Below are positions 48,190-60,037 of a stretch of DNA of 64,000 nucleotides, one piece after another. The notes beneath the pieces were generated by a model. It saw only the letters and a list, made by a program, of their open reading frames with translations, ran no database searches and had not been told where the DNA came from. The first letter of the stretch is position 1. The number at the start of each line of letters is the position of its first letter. The position numbers were made by a program, and so were the translations under genes. This DNA comes from Loripinus fragilis (lineage: Eukaryota > Mollusca > Bivalvia > Lucinida > Lucinidae): NCBI GenBank assembly GCA_964019695.1, contig OZ026515.1:130656849-130720848 (forward strand), in the 5' to 3' direction.

Positions 48190-48955
48190 GCAATTCATGG
48201 ACCGTGAAGTTCTAAGTGAAGCAGATGTAGAAGTTCATGTTTGGAAAAGCAAGAATTGGGGCTGATATGAGAGCTTCTTTTAATTTATTCAATGCATTAT
48301 TGCATTCTTGTGACCAGACAAAAAGGTACCCCTTTGTTAAACAATTCAAACAGAGGTGCACATAGCTTGTTATACCCGCAACACACTTTTTATAATAATT
48401 TGTGAGCCCTTATAAACTTTTGACACCCTTCTGATCTTTTGGTGCCACTAGATTTTATTTTTCTCTACCTTTTTGTCATCTGTTTCATCCATTTTTATTC
48501 ATGACATGTCCAAGGTAGTGGAGCTTTCTCTGTGCGAAGTGACACTTAGTTGGTTAAAAATTTTAAGCCTGCTTTGTGCAACTGACTGTAGACTTCCTCG
48601 AGGTGTTTGATATGTTTTTTGAATGTGGATGAAAATATGATGAGGTCATTTACATAACAGAGAACATATTTCTATTCTATACCTCTTAGAACCCTTATCA
48701 TCATATGCTGAAAGGCAGATGGAGCCCTGAAAGACCAAAATGCATCGTTTTGAATTCAAAGATGCAATCATATGTTATGAAAGCAGCTTTGGAATTACTA
48801 TTTATACTTAGTGAGTCCTGCCAAAATGCTTTGCCTAAATCTAAAGATGTAAATAATTGTGTATTTGCTTCCCCTATCACATCAAATATTTCAGAGAGTC
48901 TAGGAATAGGGTAGGCCTGGGATTTACTTATCATTTATTAATTCATTATCTTTTA
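48190..48955 (-). pseudogene. Reverse transcriptase remnant (Ty3/Gypsy type)
   Basis: A 77-codon open piece (48701-48934) contains YPIPRLSEIFDVIG, TSLDLGKAFWQ with catalytic Asp at residue 32, AAFITYD and FEFKTMHFGL. Downstream, in a shifted frame, the active-site box reads YVND rather than Y-x-D-D (codons at 48645-48656), followed by FKKHIKHLEEVYSQL. After another frameshift come HYLGHVMN and, further on, NALNKLKEAL of the connection region. Stops and shifts make it non-functional. Confidence 0.85.
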
Positions 48956-49231
48956 AATTTATTATCACTTTTGGGTCAAGTTTGCATGGCGTTGCATGGC
49001 ATAACACCATCCTCTCTCTCTTTTAAATTTCACTCCTGTGAAGTGTTAAGTTAGAAATTCACATTCTGGGTGTATTTGTTCTTAAAGCCTATTCAAAAAG
49101 GTCTATTTTAGATAAAATTGATATGTTTCAGATGCTTAGCGTTTAAAAAAATTAAAATCCTAAAATACTATATGGCTGTCAATGGAAGCCATTGTGACAC
49201 TTTTATTCAAATTATTGAGTTGTAGCAGCAT

Positions 49232-49492
49232 CTAGAATCTTGGTGGTAAAATTATTTCTAGCATATCTAAGAGTTTTAGAACCAATGCGTCGGCCATAAT
49301 TGGCTCTAATCGTTCTCTGCATACAGCTGCAAAATGGTTCAACTTCCCACAGACTGCACATGTTTTTCCTCCTGATATGCAGTTTGAATGCTCATGAAAA
49401 CACGAACTTCCACATCTGCCACACTTGAAATTTCTACGCCCATGATATGATGTGGCTGTCATTTTGTACAGTTTATCTAATACGTATACCAA
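49232..49492 (-). pseudogene. Retroelement CCHC zinc-knuckle segment
   Basis: An 86-codon frame has two zinc knuckles: C24, C27, H33, C38 (one residue longer than canonical spacing) and C45, C48, H53, C58 with exact C-x2-C-x4-H-x4-C. Paired knuckles of this form sit at the end of gag or the gag-pol junction and bind RNA. Only about 180 bp separate it from RT-like sequence, so protease and the upstream RT are deleted. Confidence 0.8.
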
Positions 49493-49499
49493 TTCTTGT

Positions 49500-49745
49500 T
49501 TGGCTGCATTGTGATGTTTCCTAAATTCTGTAAATAGACCTGAAGCTAAAATATCTCATTTCTTTGAAATTTTAGATCTTTTTTGTCTAATTCAATGGTA
49601 TGAATTTTATTAGCTGAATTATGCACTATGAATTCTAACTGTTTAATTTCAGATTTTTGTTTCAGAATTTTCAGTTCAGAGTTTTAATTTTCTAAATCTA
49701 ATTTCTGATGATCACAGCACGTTAGTTGTTCTTCCATCTGCTCAA
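49500..49745 (-). pseudogene. gag coiled-coil segment, normal orientation
   Basis: The minus strand encodes Leu/Glu/Lys-rich text such as ILKQKSEIKQLEF and DLKFQRNEIF with in-frame stops. It lies between the possible primer-binding site and the zinc knuckles, as gag should, and has an inverted partner at 47896-48150. Confidence 0.65.
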
Positions 49746-49788
49746 TCTGCAGACCATCCGTGCAGTGCTGTGCTTAATTGACCCAAAA

Positions 49789-50398
49789 TGTTACTAAATT
49801 AACAAATAATAAATAATAAAGACTAATTTAAGCTAAATAAATGTAAAGAGAAATCACAAATTGAAGTGGGTATGGAAATGTCATGATAAAGGATAAAAAT
49901 AAAAGGGGCAAATAAGGCCCTTTTATTTTGCACACAACACAAAGGGATATTTAAAACTCAATTACTTTATCACAGGTAATGACAAAAAGCCAAAATATTC
50001 CTGTCCCAACGACGTTTCAAAGTATTTATGAGCTTAATAGTTTTCCTGATCAGTTAAAACTACAAATGTGTGTTGTGATAAATACCCTAAGGCAACGTGT
50101 TAATGGTAAGAGAATAAGTAATTTTTTAAAACAGTTAGTTAGAATTTAGAATTCAGCACGATCAGTAAACCATCGTGAACTATAAATTTTGGGTATTTCT
50201 AAAAAGTTGATATATAAATGGGAGACCCCGTTTGACACTAAAATTTTAAGTATATATTATATTTGTTTTGTTGAAATTCGTTATCGCATGAGAATATTTA
50301 TTTGTGGATTTCCATAAAGAACGTCAAATTGAATACTGTCTCATTTCATTTTTAAAACTTTAACTCACGTTTCGGACCCGGAATCTCAAGGCAGGACA
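49789..50398 (-). repeat. 5' LTR (610 bp)
   Basis: On the minus strand it starts tgtcctgccttgagattccg and ends ttagtaaca, so it keeps TG..CA termini. An AATAAA lies on the minus strand at 49922-49927. It carries a stretch of about 36 bp (about 50285-50320) missing from the other LTR. Confidence 0.85.
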
Positions 50399-50760
50399 AA
50401 TATAATAGTGTTCTGTAATTATCTGAAAAGATGAATGAACAAATAAATGGACATTTATGCCAATCAACAGGCGTTCTATGTTTTTGAAGTCTTCGTTAGG
50501 TCAAATTACCACCACGTTCGTTTAGTCACATGGTTCGTTAATGATCAGTGGTTATAGCAGGTCATCTAGTATGATTGTCAACTCGTGCTTGTAAATTAAA
50601 GTAACATTTATCTTGAGTTATGTACTCAATATTTTATGACCCATTGAATTTTCCATAAAGCTACATACAATAAAGTCAGAATGGTCGATTATATAGTTTG
50701 TGGGGTCACAAGTTATAATTTTCATATATTAATACATAGGTTTCTCTGAAGATCGATTTG

Positions 50761-51071
50761 ACCGGGCCGCGTAGCGCAGTCGGTAACGTGTCTGGCTACA
50801 GATGCGTGTCTGACTGCAGATCCAGGGGACGCGAGTTCGATCCCGGCCCGCTCCTATACTTTCGTGGAGATTGATCATGAAATAATTTCTACGGTCATTC
50901 TCCTCCCTACCGCTGATTCATTCAAGAAGTGTTGTTGTCAGTTACGAGCGAAATACTGGTTAACCGCTTGTTCAAGCCTGCCCAGGAAAAAGTGTGGTTA
51001 GGTGAACTGACCGTCCCGCAATGACCATAGCTGTTGACTTGGGACGTAAAGCAACAAAACCAACAATCGAT
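50761..51071 (+). mobile_element. tRNA-derived SINE, copy S2
   Basis: A box tagcgcagtcgg and B box gagttcgatcc in the head (50763-50855), then the body gagattgatcatgaaataat, gttaaccgcttgttcaagcc and tail gggacgtaaagcaacaaaac. Full-length relative of S1. The head contains an internal near-duplication (gtgtctggctacagat / gtgtctgactgcagat) of about 20 bp that S1 lacks. Confidence 0.85.
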
Positions 51072-51708
51072 TTTTTCAGCAAACAGTGCAGATCCTGATG
51101 AAATGCAACATATCGCATAATGCGGCTATTCATCTGTGTCTTCACTGTTTGCCTAAGTTACCTGTTTAGGGGGTTTCCGGTATTCAAAGATGTTATTGCC
51201 ACCTTTGATCTGATTTTTCCAGATTATATAGAGGAGGTCGCAACAAGTGCATGGGGTAGTACACATCTATATTGAGTTCTGGCAGAAATGAGAATACCGC
51301 TCAACAAGCTAGGTGGTAAATAGTGTAGAAATAGTTGCACGCTCGTTGTCCCAGACATTTTGTTGCATGATCCAGTTTTACCATATACCGTTTTTGACCT
51401 AAATATTCGTACAAAATGGTCCGGTAAACATAGTAAAGCAACCTAAGAGCAGTCTGGTCAGGGCTCACACTGACATTTAATACACTTTAGAATCATCAGA
51501 CAGACACGTTCACTCGCTAAAATGATATTCACATATAAAATGTTTGACAGGAACATGACAGCTACACAGTATCGGATTATCTATTAACCCATGTATGCCG
51601 AATGTATTTTCCCATCCTTATGAATTGAGCGAGTATCATTCAAATTTTAGGGTTGTTGGATGGTATTTTTCATTTTTATTCAAATTTTAAAAGAAACTTC
51701 TGTACGCA
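51072..51708. other. Gene-less stretch
   Basis: No recognised feature. Confidence 0.4.
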
Positions 51709-51770
51709 AACAGTGGCGAACCTAATCAGACGCCACATTTTGGGGCGTCTGATATGGTTTTGCACTGTTT
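51709..51770. repeat. Fold-back palindrome
   Basis: caaacagtggcgaacctaat pairs imperfectly with atatggttttgcactgtttg. The core atcagacgcc / ggcgtctgat pairs exactly. Confidence 0.65.
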
Positions 51771-51916
51771 GTCGATGTCACACAAAAGGGCGCAAGGCTT
51801 ATATGGGTCAATTTAGGCTTGTGCATTTCTGCACAAATACCCAGACACACCAGAGCCTTCGCTGCTCATATATGCAAGTTATAGATGTAGATAAACGACC
51901 AGACTAAACATCTGGA

Positions 51917-52205
51917 AGTAAGTATGACCAGGAAGACTGCAGACCAATAACGCCACCATTAGGAAGAGACACAGATCACAAACAGCCACAACACAAAGAA
52001 AATCTTCACAAGAACTGGAAAAGACACCATGAACCACGCCGCAAAAACTCCAACACATTGTGGGAACAGCAACAAATAATGAATAAACAACAACAGAATC
52101 ATCACAACTTCCTAGGTCACTGGGGTTGGGAGATCTAAATGCACTTTACTGGCCAAATCTACGCCCTAGGTTTTGCTGTTGTAAACAAATTTCAGTGTTT
52201 ACCCT
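51917..52205 (-). repeat. R1 dispersed repeat
   Basis: agtaagtatgaccaggaaga, ctgcagaccaataacgccac, tcactggggttgggagatct and actggccaaatctacgccct follow the R1 order in the complement. Confidence 0.6.
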
Positions 52206-52426
52206 CTAGCACTACATCTGTAAATTTAACCCATATAAGCCTTGTGTCTTTTTATGGGACATTTGCAAAAGGTGCAGACACAGGCTCTTCACGGTTTGCA
52301 TACAGTAGGTTTTATTAAATTTGAAAAGAAAGAAAATATCATCCAACACCCTAAGATTAGAAATGGGCACGTTCTACAGATCAGAGTAGAGAAGTCGATT
52401 CGGCGTAATTTGGTTAAAGAATAACA

Positions 52427-52653
52427 TTGAGGCCCTGGAAGGGGGGTTCCAGTATCCCATATCCCTTTTTTTTATTTTGAAAAATATCCCATATCCATAA
52501 ATATCCCCAAAAATCAGAAAGCATTGTTTCCGAATATCCCTAAAATTGATCCAAGTATCCCGTATACCTTTAAAATATTTACAAAAATATCCCGTTTCCC
52601 TTTAAGTTTTTGGCCAATATCCCAGTACCCCTGAAGATCCTCCAGGGCCTCAA
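52427..52653. mobile_element. MITE with internal atatccc reiterations
   Basis: Termini ttgaggccctgga and its complement tccagggcctcaa are exact inverted repeats. The interior reiterates atatccc/tatccc about ten times in diverged units of roughly 30 bp. No ORF. Confidence 0.75.
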
Positions 52654-53000
52654 CGTTTAGCGTAAGAACCATTACTACATATGCTGTTGAAATATTTGTC
52701 TAATTGTCTCCCAGCCAATATTTGTTCGTTTATTAGCCAAAGCTTCCAACCAATATTTACTAGATTATCAGATGTATTATATTTGTTCAGCAAACGTTTC
52801 GCCCATTTCTGAGCATTTTGGAAATCTATACACTAACGGTATTGCAATTAATCTGATGTCCATCAACACTGAGCACATATCTGTACACTTAATGTCTTGT
52901 ATTCTGAATTCGATATCATCTAATGAGACATCGAAATTGCTTTCGGAAGACCAATGGAACGTGCACATGACATCACTTTATTATAAACACATAAGCCATA

Positions 53001-53238
53001 TGAGCCGCGACATGATATTTCCAACAATGTGGTATGTGCGACCAGCAAAGGCTCAGATCAGCCTGCGCATACACGCAGTCTGATCAGAGCCTATGCTAGT
53101 CGCTTGAATATTATATGCATGCTAAGCTACTGGCCGAACATCATTTGGATTTTCTAAGCTTAAAAGGATGCTACACAGGCTCGTATGAGTCTACACTTGT
53201 CAAATGCCACATTGTTGGAAATCACATGTTGCGGCTCA
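53001..53238. mobile_element. MITE family N, copy 2
   Basis: Left tgagccgcgacatgatattt, right complement tgagccgcaacatgtgattt, then ccaacaatgtgg on both. The interior matches 38462-38665 (cgcagtctgatcagagccta, catcatttggattttctaag). TA is kept at the left edge and degenerate at the right. Confidence 0.75.
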
Positions 53239-53966
53239 ATTATTAGCTTTCTTATTGACACACGAATGCACTATTCTATCACCTATATTACATTGGCATG
53301 CACGTGCTATCTGTAATCTGCATGTGCCCCTTGATTACACTATACTAGAGATGTTATCCATTTCTTCATTTCCCAGCCAATACAACTGGTGATTGAAAAT
53401 GTTGAGTATATCAATTACTGATGCAATTTATATGTTCCAAATAATCTTACATGAATCAGAAGACCATTTCCTAATCTTAGATCACAAAAAATACATTCAC
53501 ATTTGCAAACGTTTTTTTTTTTATTATTTTTGCTGTTTTGTTCTACTTATTCATGTTACATGTAAGTATTGGGCAAGTCGTTTCTTTTAACAAACGCATC
53601 AATATATAGAGCTAAACATGATTAATCCGGTTGCAGACATTCACAAGCTTTGATAAAAAGTTTTGTAAGTCCCAGTGAAATAGTTCCTGTTTATTTAAAC
53701 CAAGGTAGATTAACTTACGTGTTGCATGTTATAAAAGTTGACAGGTTCTACTTTTGACGTCTAGAAATGACGAGATCTGATGCTATACCGCTATGTAACG
53801 CTTGCTTATACATGTATTGTTGCGACATTGTTGATTTGAACGTACTAAAATATGTATTTCCTCTATGGAAATAACCCATATTTTTGAAATAGTATCAAAG
53901 CAATACATGTGTCAACCTGTACAACTCAATCATACTGTGATCGTAATACGTCCAGTTTGCTAAGTA
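53239..53966. other. Gene-less stretch
   Basis: T run near 53515; short unassigned frames only. Confidence 0.4.
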
Positions 53967-54095
53967 GAGTCCGTGCTCGATAAGAGTAAGGTGACGAAAC
54001 AGATTTAAAGTTAAAAGTATGAAAGAAAAAATCGGGTGAATGAAGTACTATAACCTGACCAACTACGTAACTCTTCTCTTGTTGAGCACGGACTC
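53967..54095. mobile_element. Short TA-flanked MITE
   Basis: gagtccgtgctcgataagag at left is mirrored by ctcttgttgagcacggactc at right, with TA immediately outside both ends (53965-53966, 54096-54097). 129 bp, no ORF. Confidence 0.7.
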
Positions 54096-54517
54096 TAGTA
54101 ACAAAATATGAATGCAAGAAAAATGCATGCATGAACTAATTTTATTAATCATGATCTAAGTGTGTACGTCTATGTGTGTGATGTGTGCTGTTATAACTGG
54201 TCTCCCAGGAAATAAAAACAGAAATGGGCGAAACAGAAAATCACATGACACTTTCGTGATAAAGATCAAAATCTAACGTCAGAATATACTTATCTGATTC
54301 TGCTTGTCTGCAAATATAACATTAGACTGCATTAGCACATTTTGTGTATGTTTAGCGTGAATCTTGCGTGATAAAAATACTCTAAAATTTCACCTTTTAC
54401 CACGACCAATGTATTCAACTTTTTGCCCACTGGGTAATTGTACATTCTTTTTCGTCATCAGCTGATTTTTTTTTTATTCTACATCAACTTTTTTGAAAAA
54501 TAATACTACCAGAGTGT

Positions 54518-54582
54518 CAAACAGTTTGGATCCAGATCAGGCCCGACGTATCGTCGGGCCTGATCTGGGTCCAAACTGTTTG
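54518..54582. repeat. Palindrome family P, copy 3 (near-perfect)
   Basis: caaacagtttggatccagat, caggcccgacg, a tat loop, then cgtcgggcctg and atctgggtccaaactgtttg. The 31-bp arms have one mismatch. Confidence 0.85.
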
Positions 54583-54919
54583 CAAAAGTTTTTATCAGCC
54601 AACCCTAGCAGGCAAATAGTTAATCCATGCTCGTCGTAATGGAAATGATTTTTCCGTGCCAGTAACAAATTGGTAATTACCAACAAGTTAAACAATTCTA
54701 CTGGGGGTTTAATATAATGTGAAGCATAATTCATGGCTTCATATCTCACACGAGCTAATAAAGAACAGCTCAGATTTCGTATTCCCTAATGTCATAGATG
54801 TTGTATCATTGACAACGTATCAGCAAGAGCAATCTATGACAATTTACTCGAATCACGAGAAATATTGTTTTCGTAATCATGTAAACACAGATGAAAATTG
54901 CCATACTTTCACCTTCGTA

Positions 54920-55062
54920 TATGACAATAATTCTTTCCTTTCATTATCTTCCTGGTGACATGTGGCTCTCTGTGAGTGTTCTGCGTCTCTTCTTCACCTT
55001 ACGGTGCCGTTGGTAAGTCTGCAATATGTGGTTATGACAGTTTCTGGTCATACTCACTTATG
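54920..55062 (+). repeat. R1 dispersed repeat, distal part
   Basis: tcttcctggtgacatgtggc, cttacggtgccgttggtaag, tctgcaatatgtggttatga and ctggtcatactcactta form the canonical distal end. Confidence 0.55.
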
Positions 55063-55080
55063 TTCTGCTGTATGTTTATA

Positions 55081-55225
55081 CTATAAATTCGGAAATTTCC
55101 GCGAGGGTTTTATTTTCGCGAAACTTCGCATGCATATGGTGAACCCATTCTGTCTTTTATTGATGTAGGTAATTCATGCATTAGTTCGCGAAATAAAGTT
55201 ATCTCGAAAATGTCCGAAGTAACAG
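55081..55225. mobile_element. TA-flanked MITE with cgcgaa boxes
   Basis: ctataaattcggaaatttcc at left and the complement of atgtccgaagtaacag at right form the ends; TA on both sides. The inner arms pair via gttttattttcgcgaa / ttcgcgaaataaagtt. Confidence 0.7.
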
Positions 55226-56097
55226 TATCTAACGATCTTATAAAAATAGCCAGATCCTGAGAGGTTGGTACAATGCACTTTTTGCATATGTAAGTTGCTC
55301 AGTCTCGCCGGTCTTCTCTACCGCATGTTCAAAGAAGGAAGTTCAATGTAGATGAACGCTCAGGTTATAATTTACTCCTCTAGCCACTGTACGTGTACAT
55401 GTACACAAAACCAAATGTTACTTTGTCATGTTTACAGATTTAGTACTCCATTTTTATATTAATCAAATTTAAATAGTTCAATGAGTTTCTAACACATGTC
55501 CCCATCTTTATTCATGAAAAACAACTTCTCTTTCGAGTTACCTGTTCTTTAATCAAAAACACAAAATCAAAACTTTACTTTGATTGTTCTTAAATTGTTT
55601 TCAATGTTGTCTATAAATAGAAAATAATGTTATGATCTAAAAAATAGCCTATGGAGTAAAGGGTTAAAAAGCAGCCTCATTGACATGATAATTCGTCCGG
55701 TTTTAATTATAACGTAGATTCAAGGAATCATTAAAGCTGTTCGTGTGAATTACTGACATTGCTATATATAATGTTGGTTTAAAAACTCTTCTGCAACAGG
55801 TCATATCAGAGCCAGTTTTATAGTGGTTTAGCTTATCATCCATAAACATTGTTAGAAAGCCTACAATAACCAAATCACGGTCTATAGCTATGGGTTTCTC
55901 TTTGGGTCAGGACTCAGACAAAGTGATGATCCTGACCTAAAACTGTAATCTATGTTTGTATTCAGCTACATTTTGTAGAACCACAGCGGGGTAACTCGTT
56001 GTTTATAATAACCTTGAATGTCTATTGGTGGTGTGCCCTTTTTCACAGTAAGTAGAAACCTTTAACCCCTTACTCATGGAGATGCATATTAACGCTT

Positions 56098-56167
56098 TTG
56101 CAAACAGAGCAGAACCAGGTCAGGCAGCTCTTGTAAGAGCTGCCTGATCAGGGTCTACTTTGTTTGC
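56098..56167. repeat. Palindrome family P, copy 4
   Basis: gcaaacagagcagaaccagg at left is the imperfect partner of agggtctactttgtttgc at right. The inner arm tcaggcagctctt pairs exactly with aagagctgcctga. The apex differs from copy 3 but still pairs. Confidence 0.7.
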
Positions 56168-57221
56168 TTATGGAAATATGACATACGAGGGCTGTTCAAA
56201 TATGAATGCAAGTGACTTCTTAACTTTCGTCTCATATATGCTACGACAAAATGGTATACGTTTCTATAAAGGATATGTCACCTTTAAACTGGCGCCAGAC
56301 CTTAAGAAAAATTCAGTATACTTTGAATTAGGGTCACTTTTGTATACTATCAAAGTCAATGCTTCGAATATACGAGTGACATAGACGAGCGTATAATTCT
56401 TCGATAAATCGGTTAAATTTCTTGAAATCAAAAGGAAGTATCTCATATACTTATATAATGATTCTGTGAAAGTTGCGAAAACCCGACATGTTTTTTGTTA
56501 AATTACATCGAATCGTTTTCACTAAAGTCTCCGTAAGTTGGCAAATAAATGGTAAGCAAAACACCACCTTTCAGTTTTCAACCAACCTTTTCTCTAGCAA
56601 AATGCACGAAGCAACATTTAAACTAGTTTTAACTCAAAGACAATATGTTTATCGCTCATACTGAGTTGTTGCTACAAATCATTGAGGGATAGAGGGTAAT
56701 TTTGAAACGATCAAAACCATTTTATTAAGTCAAAACTGCCTTAAGTGAAGGGTTTATAGAACTTATGTTTAATTTTGTTGCCATAACATTGCGGTTTTAA
56801 TCTAGTTTTGCACCCTTGCTTACGTCAATCTAAATTTGAACGTTTACTTTAAGTTCTAACAAAATAGGCATTATTTACAATAAAATTACTCACCTGGTCT
56901 TGAGGACTAGTCAGATTGAACATATTTTAATTAATGTAAACACGTCATTAAGAAGCAGAAAAATGCTTGAAAAATAATATAAAATGTGATAACTCTGTAA
57001 ATAGAGGACGGAGCGTTTTGAAAACTTCCTTATGACATTATTCAGCATGTTTAAGCGAAACGCAAAGAAAAAGACACAGCGTTGTTCATTTATGCATTAC
57101 CAGTAAATTACTCAAATGACGTTTTATCATGAAATTAAAGACGTCACAAACGTGCATGTTTACTCGAGATTGAACAGGATTATATAAACCTTTTCCTACA
57201 AGCACTTTTGTCAATGTACCT

Positions 57222-57360
57222 TAAAGGGGAGGTCTCATATGCGCCCACGCATGGATTTTCATCTAGTTTTACATGGTGAATACCTATGACCTATCAACTA
57301 TAAAAATGCATTTATTTATTTCAATAGTGCATTTTAGGTCTCAGGAGAGCACCTTGTTTT
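57222..57360 (+). repeat. Inner inverted pair, left member
   Basis: aaaggggaggtctcatatgc then gcccacgcatggattttcat. The complement of 61850-61938 has the same aaaggggaggtctc and gcccacgcatggatttt boxes with an insertion between them. Also similar to the complement of 14830-14990. Confidence 0.5.
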
Positions 57361-60030
57361 ACTCCATTTTTTCAATGACACCTGTCTAATATTTTGTCAA
57401 TTTGTAAACATCAGTTTTATCGGATCTTACCCAGTTTAAGCTGGAATAGTGATAGGACTCAATATGGATTGTTTTGATACAATTTTGGCCTATAAAAACA
57501 TGCACACATTTTTTAACAAAATCTTAAAGTAAAAATTTCCCAAAAATTATAATTGAAATTCACGTGTATGCCAAATTGCGTCTACAATTTCTATATGTTC
57601 CTGTCCTTGTCAACCTATGATACTGCCTATAAAATTTGCCTCACATGTCCTCTGTATACTGGCAAAGTTTCGAGATTTTTTGAAACCGGTAACAGTGCAG
57701 GAAAACACATTATATACATGTAGGTCATTTTTTGACATTTATCATAATTTAATGTTTGAGGCTAGTTTTGTTCTGGAACCATGTAATTTCGCAATTTTAT
57801 CATTAAAAATATTATAAACATCGATAATAAAAAGCCATGCGTGTACAAATGCATATTTAATTTGACATTGAAACAAATCTGAGACTTGTGTAGCTTTAAC
57901 AATCAGTTAGAGTAACACACAAAAAGATTGAAACATTCAAACTTCTCAAAATCAAGTTGAAACACATCAATTAATGGATTCAGTGCTTATGATCATCTCT
58001 TCACCGAATGTGTCTAAAATGTATTTTGATTTGTATTTGCATATCAATGTTTTAATTGACGGTTCAGTCTCAAATAGTGCTAGACAAGGCAAGGCATTTG
58101 ATCGCTTATTTCTTTTTTTTTGTCCCTTTGTAAACTTATATGTGATGTCATATATGTAACTGACATTCATTCTACCCACAATGGCATGTGTCTCTAGCCT
58201 TTTTATTTATTATTGTATTATCCTTGTGTAATATGATATTAAGTTGTTATGCACGATTTTCCCCTAAAGATGTCAATGTGTTTGGAATAGCCTAGGGTGT
58301 AGCTTTTTATTTTAATACCAGGTACTTGTTGGGATTCTTTATGTACCATTGGCTGACTGTTGCACAGGCATTTAATATCTGGCAAATGTAATGACTGTTT
58401 TGAATTCATCATTTTGTCAATTCATTGAATACTAAGATGCACATGCAAACTTATTAACTGAAAGCACTTACTTTATTTTAAACTCTGTTTGCAATTTTAC
58501 TACTTTTTGTAAAGAGTTGCACATAGGTTCTACTTTCCTAGTGTTCTCCTAGTATTATATATATTTGTAGTTTTAGCTTCGGGTTGAATATTGGCTTTAA
58601 GTTTTTGATTGATTGCCAATTCTGTTGCAAGGGCAAGACTTTGGTCAGATTACCTCAGTTCCTGATCATTGTAACTTCTTCTTATACCGTCAGACCCTTT
58701 TTGCATTTTCACTTGTTTATATATTCAATAAGTTATGTATTCGTAGTTTTATGCTTAACACTATCTGGAGTTTCCATGATGTATTTTCAAAACTGGTTCC
58801 TCAATCAAGTAAATGGTAATTTAATCAGGGAATCAGTTATCATTTAAAAGATCTGATTGTCCTAGATGAAACTTTAAGAAGATAGTGTGGACATCAATTT
58901 TCTATCCCATTTGATTCTTTGACTTTCTACAGGATTTGGAATATGATTGTAGGCACCTATGATTGTAGAGTTTGGTACATGTATTCTTTAAATATTTCAG
59001 CATTTTGTGGTAGAAAATAATAAAGCAAAAGATCCCGCAACTACATAAAATGGGTGAATACTATATTTTGGCATTATATTAAAGTGAATAACAAAAAAAA
59101 AACATATTGTGAAGATTAATGAAATTAGCTACTTCAAGAGGAGTTCGACAGGGTGAAATTCTCTCTATGTCTATGTGGTCAGTATTGGATTAAGGATGAC
59201 AGCTTTGAAACATTAAAGATTCTGTCTTGCTCACGCAGGAAAGGATAAATATGTTTTAAAGTATAGAAAACTGCAGACTGTGGTATATGATTATATAAGG
59301 TTGTAATATTTATTAAATATTTATTTTATCATGTTGGTGATCAAGAAATGATGAAACAAACTATTCCCTGACACAAATGAAATGAATGAATTATGGAGAA
59401 TGACTTTCTATTAGAGTAAATCTGGTATTGAAACCGTATTATAAAGATTATCAAAGTTTACTGTTCTATGAGGAGTTCGACAAGGTGAAGTTCTCCGTAA
59501 GTGATCAGTATTTATGTTATTATAAAGTTTTAACAATATTGGATATTCCATCTTTCTTATGGAAGAAAGCAAACACAAAAAACTTGCTTTTAAACAAACC
59601 AAACACTTAGATTCATTAACTACAATCAGTTTTTTACATTTCTGAGAACTTGGATTTGTAACATTCAAAGTTCTAGGACAACATGTTACCGGTCTTCGAT
59701 TTTCTTGAAAAGTTTAGCATTACATCTATATATGTATAGCCTAATTTGAAAGTAAATTCGTAGGTTGACAAGAACTGGAACATGCCTAAATTTTAAAACA
59801 TAATTGTTAAAAAAATATTATGAAGCTGAAATTTGGGCACAATTCCAAACAAAATCATATTTTTCTGAATTCAACTTTACAGAACTGATTTTTGTTTTAT
59901 GCATATCTAATCAGTGATGATCTTAGATAGTTTTAAAAGTAATTAGAACACACTATATGAAACTATAAGAGCTATGGGCGGCTTAAACTGAAGGTACCCC
60001 CATAAGCAGATGCCCAATTACATAACATAT
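57361..60030. other. Interior of the 6-kb unit, no gene recognised
   Basis: AT-rich. Two copies of ggagttcgacaRggtgaaRt (59146 and 59471) read GVRQGE in one frame, a sequence found in non-LTR reverse transcriptases, but the adjacent frames are closed. Overlapping frames of 68-87 codons at 58584-58847 have no recognised domain. Confidence 0.35.
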
Positions 60031-60037
60031 CATTTTT

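Larger units (their letters stand above)
47136..50398 (-). mobile_element. Degenerate Ty3/Gypsy-like LTR retrotransposon
   Basis: Direct LTRs (47136-47721, 49789-50398) flank about 2.07 kb. Read on the minus strand from the 5' LTR: a possible primer-binding site (tgggtcaattaagca, 3 nt inside the LTR), a gag-like coiled-coil segment, two CCHC knuckles, then reverse transcriptase and its connection region. Protease, most of RNase H and integrase are missing. An extra inverted gag segment and an R1 copy lie next to the 3' LTR. Frames are broken throughout and the LTRs have diverged, so this is an old inactive copy. A matching target-site duplication was not evident. Confidence 0.85.

Noticed and set aside
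47136..50398. Five-base target-site duplication around the LTR element
   Set aside because: Flanks read ataat at left and aatat at right; not identical, and A/T-rich enough that similarity is uninformative.
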